Source: Hyphomicrobium_A sp965243865
GTDB lineage: Bacteria > Pseudomonadota > Alphaproteobacteria > Rhizobiales > Hyphomicrobiaceae
DNA length: 64,000 bases
Direction: 5' to 3'
Assembly: GCF_965243865.1 (NCBI RefSeq)
Contig: NZ_OZ251603.1
Span: 4,030,001-4,094,000, forward strand
The notes beneath the pieces are model-generated. The model worked only from the letters and a program-made list of their open reading frames with translations, made no database searches and was not told the origin of the DNA. The position numbers were made by a program, and so were the translations under genes. Positions 16,571 to 25,063 of this stretch are shown in pieces (positions within the stretch are counted from its first letter, which is position 1; each line of letters opens with the position of its first letter).

Positions 16571-17767
16571 GTGAGCTGCGCCATCGACGTCATCATCGCA
16601 GGTGCTGGACCCGCAGGTCTGAGCCTGGCGTGCCTGCTGGCCGACCGGGGAATGAACGTCACTGTTTTAGAACGGCAGCGTGAGCAGGCCATCGCAGCGC
16701 CAGCCGCCGATGGCCGCGACATTGCGCTGACGCACAGATCCATACGTATTCTCGCCGACATCGGCGTTTGGGCCGAACTGACGCCCGCGGAGATCGCCCC
16801 GATCCGGTGCGCGGAGGTCAGAAACACAGATCAGGCGGTGCGGCTGCGTTTCGATCCCAGCAAAGCCGGACGCGATTCATTGGGTTACCTCGTTAGCAAT
16901 GCGGTGCTGCGCCGCGAGCTTTACCGCGCGGCCAAGCGGCGTACCCGCATCACGCTCCGCACGGACGAGTCGGCAAGTCGCATCCAGTTGGAAGGCGCGG
17001 CCGCGGAAGTGTCTTTAGCGTCAGGCGTAACACTCTCCGCGCCGCTGTTCGTCGCCGCCGATAGCCGCTTTTCCGAGCTGAGGCGCATGGCCGGGATCGG
17101 CGCCGACCTCCGCGACTTCGGGCACCTTTGCATCGTTTGCCGTCTCAACCACGAGAAGCCGCACGATGGGACGGCTCACGAGTGGTTCGACATCGATCAG
17201 ACGCTTGCCGTCCTGCCGCTCAATGGCCGGACGTCATCGATCGTGCTGACGCAGCCGGCAAGCGTCGGCAAAAGGACGCTTGACCTTCCTGCCGAGGAAT
17301 TTGCCGGAGAGATTGAGCGCAGGCTGGGCGCGCGCTGGGGCCGCATGGTGCTCGATGGTAGCCGCCACGCCTATCCGCTCGTCGCGGTCTACGCCGATCG
17401 CTTCAGCGGCAAGCGGTTCGCGCTCGCCGGCGACGCGGCCGTCGGCATGCATCCTGTCACCGCGCACGGATTCAACTTCGGTTTGCGTGGAGCAGAGACG
17501 CTCGCCACCAAGGTAGGGCAGGCGGCGCAGGCCGGCTGCGACATCGGCGCGGCTTCCGTGCTGGACAGCTACGCCCGCGAGCATCGCGCCGCCACGCTGC
17601 CGCTCTACCTCGCCACCAACGCCATCGTGCGGCTCTACACCGACAACACGGCGCCGGCCCGGGTGCTCCGCCACGGACTGTTGCGCATCGCCAATGCCGT
17701 CTCTCCAGCCAAAGACTTCATGCTGCGGAAGCTGACGGAAATCGACAGGGGACTGGCCTCCGCCTAG
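16571..17767 (+). CDS. FAD-dependent ubiquinone-type hydroxylase (UbiH/UbiM-like)
   Basis: About 398 residues from the GTG at 16571, the normal length for the UbiH/UbiF/VisC family. The FAD GxGxxG motif is IIAGAGPAGLSLA, and the second FAD motif GDAAVGMHPVTAHGFNFGLR is near residue 289. The AHGFNFG form, rather than GQGFNLG, resembles the UbiM subgroup of demethoxyubiquinol hydroxylases, but this is from memory and moderate. The frame is open upstream to 16328, though that part has no family character. It is followed after 31 bases by the P450 gene, so it may instead serve a dedicated oxidation pathway with P450 and the CDGSH protein. Confidence 0.82.
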   Translation: MSCAIDVIIAGAGPAGLSLACLLADRGMNVTVLERQREQAIAAPAADGRDIALTHRSIRILADIGVWAELTPAEIAPIRCAEVRNTDQAVRLRFDPSKAGRDSLGYLVSNAVLRRELYRAAKRRTRITLRTDESASRIQLEGAAAEVSLASGVTLSAPLFVAADSRFSELRRMAGIGADLRDFGHLCIVCRLNHEKPHDGTAHEWFDIDQTLAVLPLNGRTSSIVLTQPASVGKRTLDLPAEEFAGEIERRLGARWGRMVLDGSRHAYPLVAVYADRFSGKRFALAGDAAVGMHPVTAHGFNFGLRGAETLATKVGQAAQAGCDIGAASVLDSYAREHRAATLPLYLATNAIVRLYTDNTAPARVLRHGLLRIANAVSPAKDFMLRKLTEIDRGLASA

Positions 17768-17798
17768 CGGAGCCAAATCAACTTCAAAAGAGGCTCTC

Positions 17799-19160
17799 AT
17801 GACGAGCGAAGCAGCCGCCTATGCCCAAACGCTGGGGGACGAGCAGAGCATTTGGTTCAAGATCTCTCCGTTCACAAACACCGACGACCCGATGGGCATT
17901 CTCACGCGGCTCGCCGCGCGCCATGGCGGATGCATACCCGTTTCGTTTCGCTCAGAGCGCATCTTCATCTTGAGCGAGGTGGATCACTTCCGCCGCGTAC
18001 TCGTCGACAACGTCGATAACTACCAGAAGTATTTTGACGGCCTGAAGCCGATCTTCGGCAAGGCGATGATCACCGTCGATGGCGCGCTTTGGCAGAAGGT
18101 TCGCCAGCCACAGCAGGCGCACTTCCATCCCACGGTCTACGCCGATTACATCCCGTACCTGATGGTGTCTCTGCGCAACAAGGCAGAAGCTTGGTCACGG
18201 CTCGCCAGCCGGGGTACCGCCTTCGAGATGCTCGAGCAAACGTGGAGCCTCGCGGCCGACATGATCTGCCGCGCCCTGTTCGATCGCGAGGTGCCGTTCA
18301 ATCCTCAGGTCGTCTTTGGTGCCGTAAAGGCGTACACCGATACCTCCAACCATCGCTCCATCCGCATGAAAAAGGTCGCAAACGGCATCGCCGACGTCGC
18401 CGAGGACGAGGCCCCCGCGCGCGCGATCAGCGCTTGGCTCACGCTGCCGGAAGCGGTCATCTCGGCGGAACCGTGGCAGGGCCGCGAGAAGACATTGCTG
18501 AAGATGATGCTCGACGCCGAGGACGACGCTGAAAAACCCGCGTGGGACCATCAGCAGGTTCTGGACGAGATCAAACAGTACCTCTGGGCCGGCACTGAGA
18601 CCACCGCGCTCACGCTCGCCTGGACCTTCTACCTCCTGTCGCGCCGTCCCGATGTCGCGGCACGCATCCGGCGCGAGGGATGGGAAGTGTACGGAGACCG
18701 CGAGCCGACCGCCGCCGATGTCGAACGCCTCACATATACGCGCTCGGTGATGCTGGAGGCGCTACGTCTTTATCCGCCGGCCTGGGCGCTCATCCGCACT
18801 GCGGTCGCCGACGACGAAATCGCCGGACAGAAGATCCGCGCTGGCGACCGCATCGTCCTTTGCCCTTACGTGGCGCACCACGATCCCAAATACTGGGACG
18901 ATCCCGAGGAGTTCCGGCCCGAGCGCTTCGATCCCGCCAACGCCAAGAAGCGCGTCAAGTACAGCTACATTCCCTTCGGCGCCGGCAAGCGCTTCTGCCT
19001 CGGCGGCCAGCTCTCGCAAATCGAAGTGATGCTCGCATTGACGCAGCTGCTGCGCCGCTTCGAGCCCGAGTACCTCGGCAGCGTGCCTCCGCCCGTTGCC
19101 GCAAGCGTGACGCTGATCCCCAAAGGCGGGCTGCAGTTCCGTCTGCGTGAGTTGAGGTAA
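17799..19160 (+). CDS. Cytochrome P450
   Basis: 453 residues, soluble bacterial size. I-helix oxygen-binding motif AGTETT near residue 265, ExxR as EALR in the K helix near 325, PERF near 370 and heme-ligand loop FGAGKRFCLGG near 390 are all intact. The sequence type is like fatty-acid or terpenoid-hydroxylating class I P450s rather than steroid enzymes. The substrate cannot be assigned. No ferredoxin or ferredoxin reductase gene is adjacent; the next gene encodes a CDGSH iron-sulfur protein instead. AAAGAGG precedes the ATG. Confidence 0.93.
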   Translation: MTSEAAAYAQTLGDEQSIWFKISPFTNTDDPMGILTRLAARHGGCIPVSFRSERIFILSEVDHFRRVLVDNVDNYQKYFDGLKPIFGKAMITVDGALWQKVRQPQQAHFHPTVYADYIPYLMVSLRNKAEAWSRLASRGTAFEMLEQTWSLAADMICRALFDREVPFNPQVVFGAVKAYTDTSNHRSIRMKKVANGIADVAEDEAPARAISAWLTLPEAVISAEPWQGREKTLLKMMLDAEDDAEKPAWDHQQVLDEIKQYLWAGTETTALTLAWTFYLLSRRPDVAARIRREGWEVYGDREPTAADVERLTYTRSVMLEALRLYPPAWALIRTAVADDEIAGQKIRAGDRIVLCPYVAHHDPKYWDDPEEFRPERFDPANAKKRVKYSYIPFGAGKRFCLGGQLSQIEVMLALTQLLRRFEPEYLGSVPPPVAASVTLIPKGGLQFRLRELR

Positions 19161-19186
19161 GGCTGCTCGAGCGAACGGAGAATGCC

Positions 19187-19429
19187 ATGACGACGGAAGT
19201 GATCGCAGCTCAGCTCAGTCCGTATCAGGTCGAGGTCGAAGCGGGGCAGACATATCGCTGGTGCCGCTGTGGACGCAGCAGCACCCAACCCTTCTGCGAC
19301 GGCGCCCACGCAGGCACCGGTATCGAGCCCATGATGTTCGTCGCTGAGCGAACCGAGACGGTGATGCTTTGCGGCTGCAAGGAGAGCGGCGATCCCCCGT
19401 TCTGCGACGGGACGCACAACGTGCTATGA
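19187..19429 (+). CDS. CDGSH-type iron-sulfur protein (two clusters)
   Basis: 80 residues with two CDGSH-like motifs: CRCGRSSTQPFCDGAH near residues 26-42 and CGCKESGDPPFCDGTH near 63-78. Each supplies three Cys and one His for a [2Fe-2S] cluster, as in bacterial mitoNEET relatives with tandem motifs. Its gene follows the P450 by 26 bases with its own GGAG ribosome site. An electron-transfer or redox-sensing role linked to the P450 is possible but unproven. Confidence 0.9.
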   Translation: MTTEVIAAQLSPYQVEVEAGQTYRWCRCGRSSTQPFCDGAHAGTGIEPMMFVAERTETVMLCGCKESGDPPFCDGTHNVL

Positions 19430-19527
19430 TGCCGGCTACGGCGGGCAGATGATCCGACTCCAGCGATCGCGTTAAACGCATCGGCGGGACGGCCTCACGC
19501 CTTCCCGCCGCCAACGCTAGAGGCGCT

Positions 19528-19869
19528 TCACCTGCACGGCCGCGCTTCGACAAAGCAGCCCCAGCCGCTCGTCGACTTCTCGCACTTCAGAGACTTGGAA
19601 TGCGCACGCGCATAGCGAGCCCAATCGCTGCCGTACTCCAGATCGACGAACCCGGACCACGACCTGATCGCCACTGCCTTCGCCGCGCGCTCACTCGCCT
19701 GTCCGCCGCTGCTGCCATAGTGGAAATGGTCGAGGAAGCAGAGCTGCGCACCCTCGCGCCGCATCGTGTGGATGGCTGCGAGCCCGGTTTCATCGGCTAG
19801 CGCAGGCGCTGCGATCATAAAGCAAAGCGAGGCGGCTGCAGCAGTGCTGAGCGGCAGTTTGACGGCCAT
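19528..19869 (-). CDS. Secreted small hypothetical protein
   Basis: 113 residues with a clear signal peptide (hydrophobic stretch to about residue 20, cleavage after APALA) and four Cys in the mature part, perhaps two disulfides. No family is recognised. A GAGGGG ribosome site precedes the ATG. A degenerate FNR-like site (19932-19945) lies 63 bases upstream. Orientation is opposite to both neighbours, so it is monocistronic. Confidence 0.65.
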   Translation of the reverse strand: MAVKLPLSTAAAASLCFMIAAPALADETGLAAIHTMRREGAQLCFLDHFHYGSSGGQASERAAKAVAIRSWSGFVDLEYGSDWARYARAHSKSLKCEKSTSGWGCFVEARPCR

Positions 19870-19931
19870 TTGCGTGTTCCCCTCAGAATAATCCCAGCGT
19901 GCAGCAACGCCTGATTCCGCACCATCGCGCG

Positions 19932-19945
19932 GTGATTTGGATCAA
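19932..19945. promoter_or_regulatory. Possible degenerate FNR box
   Basis: GTGATTTGGATCAA matches TTGAT-N4-ATCAA at nine of ten positions, 63 bases upstream of the secreted protein gene starting at 19869. Suggestive only because an FNR-type regulator is encoded 4 kb away. Confidence 0.3.
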
Positions 19946-20078
19946 CTACGCAATGCAGCGGCGCGCCCTTGCTGCACCGAGGCAACGATTGCTGCACGGC
20001 GAGCTTCCCGCTCCGCGCACGAAGCGCTCGCGCAAGCAAAAAGCGGAGCAGCCGAATGATGGCCTTTGCAGTCAACGG

Positions 20079-20095
20079 TATCCCATATATGGATA
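20079..20095. promoter_or_regulatory. TATCC-N7-GGATA operator, copy 1 (xdhC-like gene)
   Basis: TATCCCATATATGGATA, an inverted repeat with a seven-base spacer, lies 30 bases upstream of the XdhC-like gene. Its right end overlaps a perfect -10 hexamer TATAAT (20094-20099), as expected for a repressor site. The same arrangement recurs at 22966 and 31855. Confidence 0.65.
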
Positions 20096-20125
20096 TAATA
20101 TCAACTTGAGGGCCGGGCGGAACGT

Positions 20126-21115
20126 ATGTCGATCAGTCCTAAGCAAGTGGTGCCTCATCTCAATCTGATCGATCAGGACGATGTCCTGCCGATGCTGCGC
20201 TTCTGGCGAAGCAGCGGGATGCGGGTGGCACTGGTGACTTTGGTCGGCGTGGTCGGAGGAGCGCCCCGGCAGCCCGGAGCGCAGATGGCCGTTGCTGAGG
20301 ATGGATCCTACGTGGGCTATCTTTCTGGTGGCTGTCTTGAGCAGGCCGTGGCGCTGGAGGCCCGGGACGTGATCACCCGGGCCGAGAACCGCTTGGTCCG
20401 CTACGGGGAGGGATCACCCTACCTCGACATTCGGCTGCCGTGCGGCAGCGGCCTCGACTTGTACTTCGACCAGGCGCTCGATGCCCACGTCTTGGACGCG
20501 ATGCTCCTGATGCGTGCCGGGCGCCAGTCATTTTCCGTGACGACAGAGCTTTCCAGCGGTGTGAGCATCGCGCAGGAGCTTGATGATGAGCCTTTGCCGG
20601 CCAGCGGCAGGTTGGGTGACGCATTCACGCGCGTATACCCCGCTCCTTTGCGGCTGGCGCTCATCGGCAATGGCCCCGCGCTCACCGGGATTGCTACCTT
20701 GGCGCGGGCAACCGGCGTTGAAACCCTGGTCTGGTCGAGCGAAGAAGCCACGCGAGCGCAACTCGACCAGCTCGGACTGGAGGCGCGCAAGACCCCCAGC
20801 GAGCTTCCCGCAATGATCGAGGCGCTGGATTATACCAGCGCCACCGTGCTGGTCTTTCATGACCATGACGCCGAGCCGGAAATCCTCCAGCGGCTCCTGC
20901 AGCGGCCTTGCTTCTATATAGGTGTGCTCGGCAATCGCGCCGTCCACCGTGCGCGGCTCGATGCACTGCGAGAAATGGGCGTAAACCCCTACGAATTCGC
21001 GCGCATCCACGCACCCGTGGGCTCAATACCAAACGCAAAGAGCAAGACCACCTTCGCGTTTGGCGTCCTCGCCGAAATGCTCGCCCAAGCGAAGCTAGCC
21101 AACATCATCGCGTAG
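20126..21115 (+). CDS. XdhC/CoxI-family molybdenum-enzyme maturation protein
   Basis: 329 residues. The N-terminal XdhC/CoxI domain has GAPRQPGAQMAV and YLSGGCLEQAV near residues 47-75, with the conserved GGC. A C-terminal Rossmann-like domain with ALIGNGPALTG near 175 follows. XdhC proteins bind the molybdenum cofactor and help its sulfuration and insertion into xanthine-dehydrogenase-family enzymes. The probable client is the hydroxylase encoded at 31980-35791, whose promoter carries the same operator. The 3' end overlaps the convergent hydrolase gene by 21 bases. Confidence 0.88.
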   Translation: MSISPKQVVPHLNLIDQDDVLPMLRFWRSSGMRVALVTLVGVVGGAPRQPGAQMAVAEDGSYVGYLSGGCLEQAVALEARDVITRAENRLVRYGEGSPYLDIRLPCGSGLDLYFDQALDAHVLDAMLLMRAGRQSFSVTTELSSGVSIAQELDDEPLPASGRLGDAFTRVYPAPLRLALIGNGPALTGIATLARATGVETLVWSSEEATRAQLDQLGLEARKTPSELPAMIEALDYTSATVLVFHDHDAEPEILQRLLQRPCFYIGVLGNRAVHRARLDALREMGVNPYEFARIHAPVGSIPNAKSKTTFAFGVLAEMLAQAKLANIIA

Positions 21116-21703
21116 CTGACCAAGCAGGCCCTCACCGCCGCGTCGGTCGACAGAGCGCGCCTTGATCCGCGCGAGCACGCGTTTGAAGTGCGGATGATCA
21201 CACGTCCGCAACCACTCAAATAGCACCATTTCTAAGTTGACAATTGACGCGCCAGAGGCATCGAGCCTCTTCAGGGCGAGATGAAAATCGTCTGGCGAGC
21301 GCGATCCGCAGGCCGATGCGACGACGCGCAGACGGTATCCGGCCGCCAGTAAGGAGAGCGCTGTCTGCAGCAGACAGACGTGCGCCTCACACCCGCAAAT
21401 TATCAGCTCCCTCGGCGCCGCAGGAGCAATCATCGCGATCGTCGATAGCAGTCCGTCTGCGCAAGCGTCGAAATGCATCTTGGATACTACTGCATCACAA
21501 TGCCCGCGAATTCGGCAGTCCAGTTGCCCGAGCTTTTCGGGATTGTGTTCTGTGCCGATCACGGGGATGGCGAAAAGTTTGGCAGTATCGGCGAGGAGGA
21601 CCGCACCGCTGATGACGTCGTCTGCGCGATGGATCGCCGGCATCAGCTTTGCCTGATGATCGATTATGACGACGACTGAAGAACGCGCTTCGATCAGCCC
21701 CAT
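21095..21703 (-). CDS. Isochorismatase-family cysteine hydrolase
   Basis: About 202 residues. The catalytic triad of the family is visible: Asp in VVIIDHQAKL near residue 16, Lys in VVSKMHFDA near 75 and the nucleophile Cys in CGCEAHVCLLQTAL near 110. The GTEHNPEKLG and EAHVC signatures place it in the ISOC/YcaC-like group. Family members hydrolyse amides such as nicotinamide, N-carbamoylsarcosine, biuret and ureidoacrylate, so an amidohydrolase step in the neighbouring pathway is plausible. The second ATG (21703) is preferred because GAGGA lies six bases ahead. It is convergent with the XdhC-like gene. Confidence 0.82.
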   Translation of the reverse strand: MGLIEARSSVVVIIDHQAKLMPAIHRADDVISGAVLLADTAKLFAIPVIGTEHNPEKLGQLDCRIRGHCDAVVSKMHFDACADGLLSTIAMIAPAAPRELIICGCEAHVCLLQTALSLLAAGYRLRVVASACGSRSPDDFHLALKRLDASGASIVNLEMVLFEWLRTCDHPHFKRVLARIKARSVDRRGGEGLLGQLRDDVG

Positions 21704-21950
21704 GCTCATTCCTCAAAGCTCCCTCTGTTGCGCCGCGCGAGCCTCTCTCTGCGCCGCTCGCTGAAGGCTTCTTGCCGGCCAACGAGCCCGAGCTTGCGCT
21801 GTGGCAGAAGCGAGACAGCGACCTATCGAACATGTCGATGGCCAGTTGACGGACTTACGCCCGCTGAATGAGCATATCCGCTATGTGGATAGCGAGTCCA
21901 CAAACAGGGGATCGTCTGTGGGTGTCTTGTGTACCGGGGAGAGACTGGGA

Positions 21951-22739
21951 ATGAGGATGCAGGGAATGAGTAAGTGGCGCAGTGGTGCTGCCGGTGTTGC
22001 GATGGCGGCAGTTGCAGCGTGTGTGGGTTCGCAGGCTGATGCTGCGGACTGGAGCACCACGGAAATTCAGTTTCAGTACGGCAACCTGAAGAGTCCGTTC
22101 GCGGGCGGCGACTCGATGACCCCGATCGTCACCCTTCAGCACGCGAGCGGCTGGAAGTTCGGCGACGTGTTCTTCTTCGTCGACTTCATCAACGACGCCG
22201 ATGTCGACAGCTACAACGACAAGGACGCCTACGGCGAGTTCTACGCGAACTTCAGCTCCGCAAAGATCTTCGGCATCAACTACGGCAAGGGGCTGGTGAA
22301 GGATGTCGGCTTCATGGCCAGCATGGATTTCGATGCGGATGCCGGCTACCTCGCCTGGGTGATCGGCGGTTACGCAGACTGGAACGTTCCCGGGTTCATG
22401 TTCCTGCGCACCTATATCGCGGGCGTCATCGATCAGAGCGACATCGCTCAGGACGATGGATGGCAGGCCGATATCGCCTGGGCCTATCCCTTCACCATCG
22501 GTGGCCAGCGCTTCAGCTTTGAAGGACATGCCGAATACACCGGCAACTCCGCCAACATCTATGGCAAGCAGCTTGATTGGTTCCTTGCGCAGCCGCAGTT
22601 CCGCTGGGACGTCGGTTATGCGCTTGGCGGTGACAAAGACCGCTTCTTCATCGGTACCGAATATCAGTACTGGCGCAACAAGCTCGGCACCGACGTAGAC
22701 GAGAGTGCATTCCAGGCGCTTGCCGTCTGGCGTTTCTGA
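21951..22739 (+). CDS. Tsx-family nucleoside-specific outer-membrane channel
   Basis: 262 residues. A signal peptide with cleavage after SQADA is followed by an all-beta protein ending in Phe (FQALAVWRF), as outer-membrane barrels do. GDVFFFVDFINDAD near residue 60 is the signature of the Tsx/OmpK channel family, and ETEYQYW-like strands close the barrel. Tsx admits nucleosides and deoxynucleosides across the outer membrane. Its placement in front of a nucleobase-type catabolic cluster with a BMP-type importer supports that substrate class. Start at 21951, with GGGGAGAG upstream. A strong terminator follows. Confidence 0.8.
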   Translation: MRMQGMSKWRSGAAGVAMAAVAACVGSQADAADWSTTEIQFQYGNLKSPFAGGDSMTPIVTLQHASGWKFGDVFFFVDFINDADVDSYNDKDAYGEFYANFSSAKIFGINYGKGLVKDVGFMASMDFDADAGYLAWVIGGYADWNVPGFMFLRTYIAGVIDQSDIAQDDGWQADIAWAYPFTIGGQRFSFEGHAEYTGNSANIYGKQLDWFLAQPQFRWDVGYALGGDKDRFFIGTEYQYWRNKLGTDVDESAFQALAVWRF

Positions 22740-22762
22740 GACTGACCTGAGCCCCCGACTGC

Positions 22763-22797
22763 AAGGGCTGCACCTCGTGCAGCCCTTTTTTTGTTTT
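22763..22797 (+). terminator. Rho-independent terminator after the Tsx-family gene
   Basis: Perfect 10-bp stem AAGGGCTGCA / TGCAGCCCTT with loop CCTCG, followed by a run of T residues. A textbook intrinsic terminator 23 bases after the stop codon. Confidence 0.93.
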
Positions 22798-22927
22798 GAG
22801 CGTCCGCTGTCTGCGCGCGTTCGCGCAGAACAGGCTTGAAAGGCAACGGCTTGGACGTGACTGAGGCCGATACGCGACACCTCGGAAAAGGCGCGTGTGC
22901 GCCGCTTCGAGAGGGGGCTAAAGCGAC

Positions 22928-22957
22928 TTGATTATCCCACCTCAACATGCATTATAT
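22928..22957 (+). promoter_or_regulatory. Possible sigma70 promoter of the hyuA operon
   Basis: TTGATT at 22928-22933 and TTATAT at 22952-22957 (18-base spacer) form a plausible -35/-10 pair. Transcription would start close to the operator at 22966-22982. Confidence 0.4.
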
Positions 22958-22965
22958 GAATGCAA

Positions 22966-22982
22966 TATCCAATATACGGATA
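22966..22982. promoter_or_regulatory. TATCC-N7-GGATA operator, copy 2 (hyuA operon)
   Basis: TATCCAATATACGGATA, same arms and spacer length as the copies at 20079 and 31855. It sits at the predicted transcription start, 12 bases before the hyuA ATG, a repressing position. Confidence 0.65.
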
Positions 22983-22994
22983 CGCGAGGGACAG

Positions 22995-25049
22995 ATGGGA
23001 CTACGTATTGCGATCGATACCGGCGGCACTTTCACTGACGTTGTGGCGATCAATGACGCGACCGGAGCCATGACGGTGGTGAAGACGCCATCGACCCCGG
23101 CAGATCCAAGCGTGGGCTTGTTGAATGGCGTCCGTCGCGTGCTCGATGAGGTCGGTGCATCCGACCGCGACCTCAACATGCTGCTGCATGGCTCGACGGT
23201 CGCGACCAACGCGGTGCTCGAGCACAAATTCTCAGGCCTCGGGCTGATCGTCACGCGCGGCTTCCGTCATATGATCGAGGTTGCCCGCCAGTCCGTTCCC
23301 GACGGCTACGGCAACTCGTTCTTCTGGGTGAAGCCGCCGCGCCTCGTGCCGTTGCACCTCGTACGCGAGGTCGGCGGCCGCATGAACTTCTCCGGCCAGG
23401 AGCTGGAGGCGCTTGACGAGGCGGCGACGCTGCAAGCCGTTCGCGAGCTGGTCGAGGATGGAGTCAGCTGCATCGGTGTGTGCTTGCTGCACTCCTACGC
23501 GAATGACGCGCACGAGCGCCGCATCGGCGAGCTGATCAGGGAAAATTTCCCCGACGTGTTCGTCTCGCTGTCGTCCGTCGTGCTCCCGGAGTATCGCGAG
23601 TACGAACGCGCGATGACCACCCTGATCGACGTGCTCGTTAAGCCCTATTGCCGGACTTACCTCAACAGCGCGGCTGACAAGCTGCGCTCGCAGTCGGGCG
23701 ATATCCCGTTCCTCATCATGCAGTCGAACGGCGGCGTGGTGAAGCATTCGTCGGCCGGCGAAAAGCCGGTGACGATGCTGCTGTCGGGGCCGGCCGCGGG
23801 CATTCTCGGCTCGATCCACATGGCGCGCCTTGCTGGCTACAAGGACATTCTAACGATTGACGTCGGCGGCACATCTACGGACGTCGCTATCGTCGAGGAC
23901 TACGCGCCGATGTACACGTCGGCTTCGATGGTCGAGAACTATCCCGTCAAGACGCCGATGCTCGACATCGTCACTGTCGGATCGGGAGGCGGCTCGATTG
24001 CCTGGATAGATGCATACGGCCAGCTCAAGGTCGGTCCGAAGAGCGCCGGTGCTGATCCAGGACCCATTTGCTATGGCAGGGGCGGCACTCAGCCGACGGT
24101 CACGGACGCCGCGATTACGCTCGGCCGTCTCCCTTCAGCGCTCATCGGTGGCGCCATCAAGCTCGACGCCGTTGCGGCGCGCGCAGCTTACGACAAGCTC
24201 GGCGCTAAGTTCGGCATGACGGCCGAGGAAGTGGCCGCGGGCGCACTCGAGATTGCTGCGGTCAACCAGGTGTTCGGCATCCGCCAGGTGACGACCACCC
24301 GAGGCCGCGATCCCGGTGCCTATGCCATGGTGGCATTCGGGGGTGCCGGCGGACTGTTCGCTGCCGAGGTTGCCGACCTGCTCGACGTGCGCACGATCGT
24401 GTCGCCACCGAGCCCGGGCAATCTCTGCGCCTTCGGTCTGCACGTTTCGGACGTGCGCCGCGACTACATCCGCACGCTCGTGCGTCAGCAATCGACGGTC
24501 GATAAGCAGGAAATTCTCTCCGCCTGGGAGGATCTCGCGCAGGAAGGCGTCAGGGACATCTCCGCTGAAGGTATTCCGGCCGAGAAGATCAAGGTCCGCC
24601 GCGTCGCTGATGTGCGCTATCTCGGCGAAGGCCATGAGGTGCAGGTCGATGTACCAGACGGTGTCACTGGGCTTGCCGCTGTCGAGCACATGTTCAAGGA
24701 CTTCCACCGCGTCCACGATCAGACCTTCGGCTTCCACTACGAAGGGGAGCAGGATGTCGAGCTGGTGAACCTGCGCGTGCAGGCAATCGGCGAGCAGCAT
24801 CGTCCTCAGATCAACGCCGACATGACGGTGAAGGACGCAGCCACGCCCTTCGGCCATCGCCAGGCTTTCTGGCGCAGCTCCGGCTGGGTCAATTGCCCGC
24901 TCTACAAGCGCACTGAGCTCGCGATCGATCAGCGCGTGAGTGGTCCTGCGATTATCGAAGAGTACGGCTCGACAGTGGTGGTTCCTGCCAGCTGGACCGT
25001 TCGCGCCGATGCGTACGGCAACCTCATTCTAGAAAAGAACACGGACTAG
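22995..25049 (+). CDS. hyuA: Hydantoinase/oxoprolinase family subunit A (HyuA)
   Basis: 684 residues, normal for HyuA. N-terminal Hydant_A_N domain with the ASKHA phosphate loop AIDTGGTFTDVV at residue 5, a second phosphate loop TIDVGGTSTDVAIV near 290, GSGGGSIAW near 330 and GPKSAGADPGP near 348. HyuA/HyuB pairs use ATP to activate and hydrolyse cyclic amides (N-methylhydantoin, 5-oxoproline, caprolactam) or carboxylate ketones. The ATG at 22995, with GAGGG upstream, is chosen; the ATG at 22947 would place the operator inside the gene. First gene of an operon hyuA-hyuB-coxG-creatininase. Confidence 0.9.
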   Translation: MGLRIAIDTGGTFTDVVAINDATGAMTVVKTPSTPADPSVGLLNGVRRVLDEVGASDRDLNMLLHGSTVATNAVLEHKFSGLGLIVTRGFRHMIEVARQSVPDGYGNSFFWVKPPRLVPLHLVREVGGRMNFSGQELEALDEAATLQAVRELVEDGVSCIGVCLLHSYANDAHERRIGELIRENFPDVFVSLSSVVLPEYREYERAMTTLIDVLVKPYCRTYLNSAADKLRSQSGDIPFLIMQSNGGVVKHSSAGEKPVTMLLSGPAAGILGSIHMARLAGYKDILTIDVGGTSTDVAIVEDYAPMYTSASMVENYPVKTPMLDIVTVGSGGGSIAWIDAYGQLKVGPKSAGADPGPICYGRGGTQPTVTDAAITLGRLPSALIGGAIKLDAVAARAAYDKLGAKFGMTAEEVAAGALEIAAVNQVFGIRQVTTTRGRDPGAYAMVAFGGAGGLFAAEVADLLDVRTIVSPPSPGNLCAFGLHVSDVRRDYIRTLVRQQSTVDKQEILSAWEDLAQEGVRDISAEGIPAEKIKVRRVADVRYLGEGHEVQVDVPDGVTGLAAVEHMFKDFHRVHDQTFGFHYEGEQDVELVNLRVQAIGEQHRPQINADMTVKDAATPFGHRQAFWRSSGWVNCPLYKRTELAIDQRVSGPAIIEEYGSTVVVPASWTVRADAYGNLILEKNTD

Positions 25050-25063
25050 GGGACAGAGCAGAC

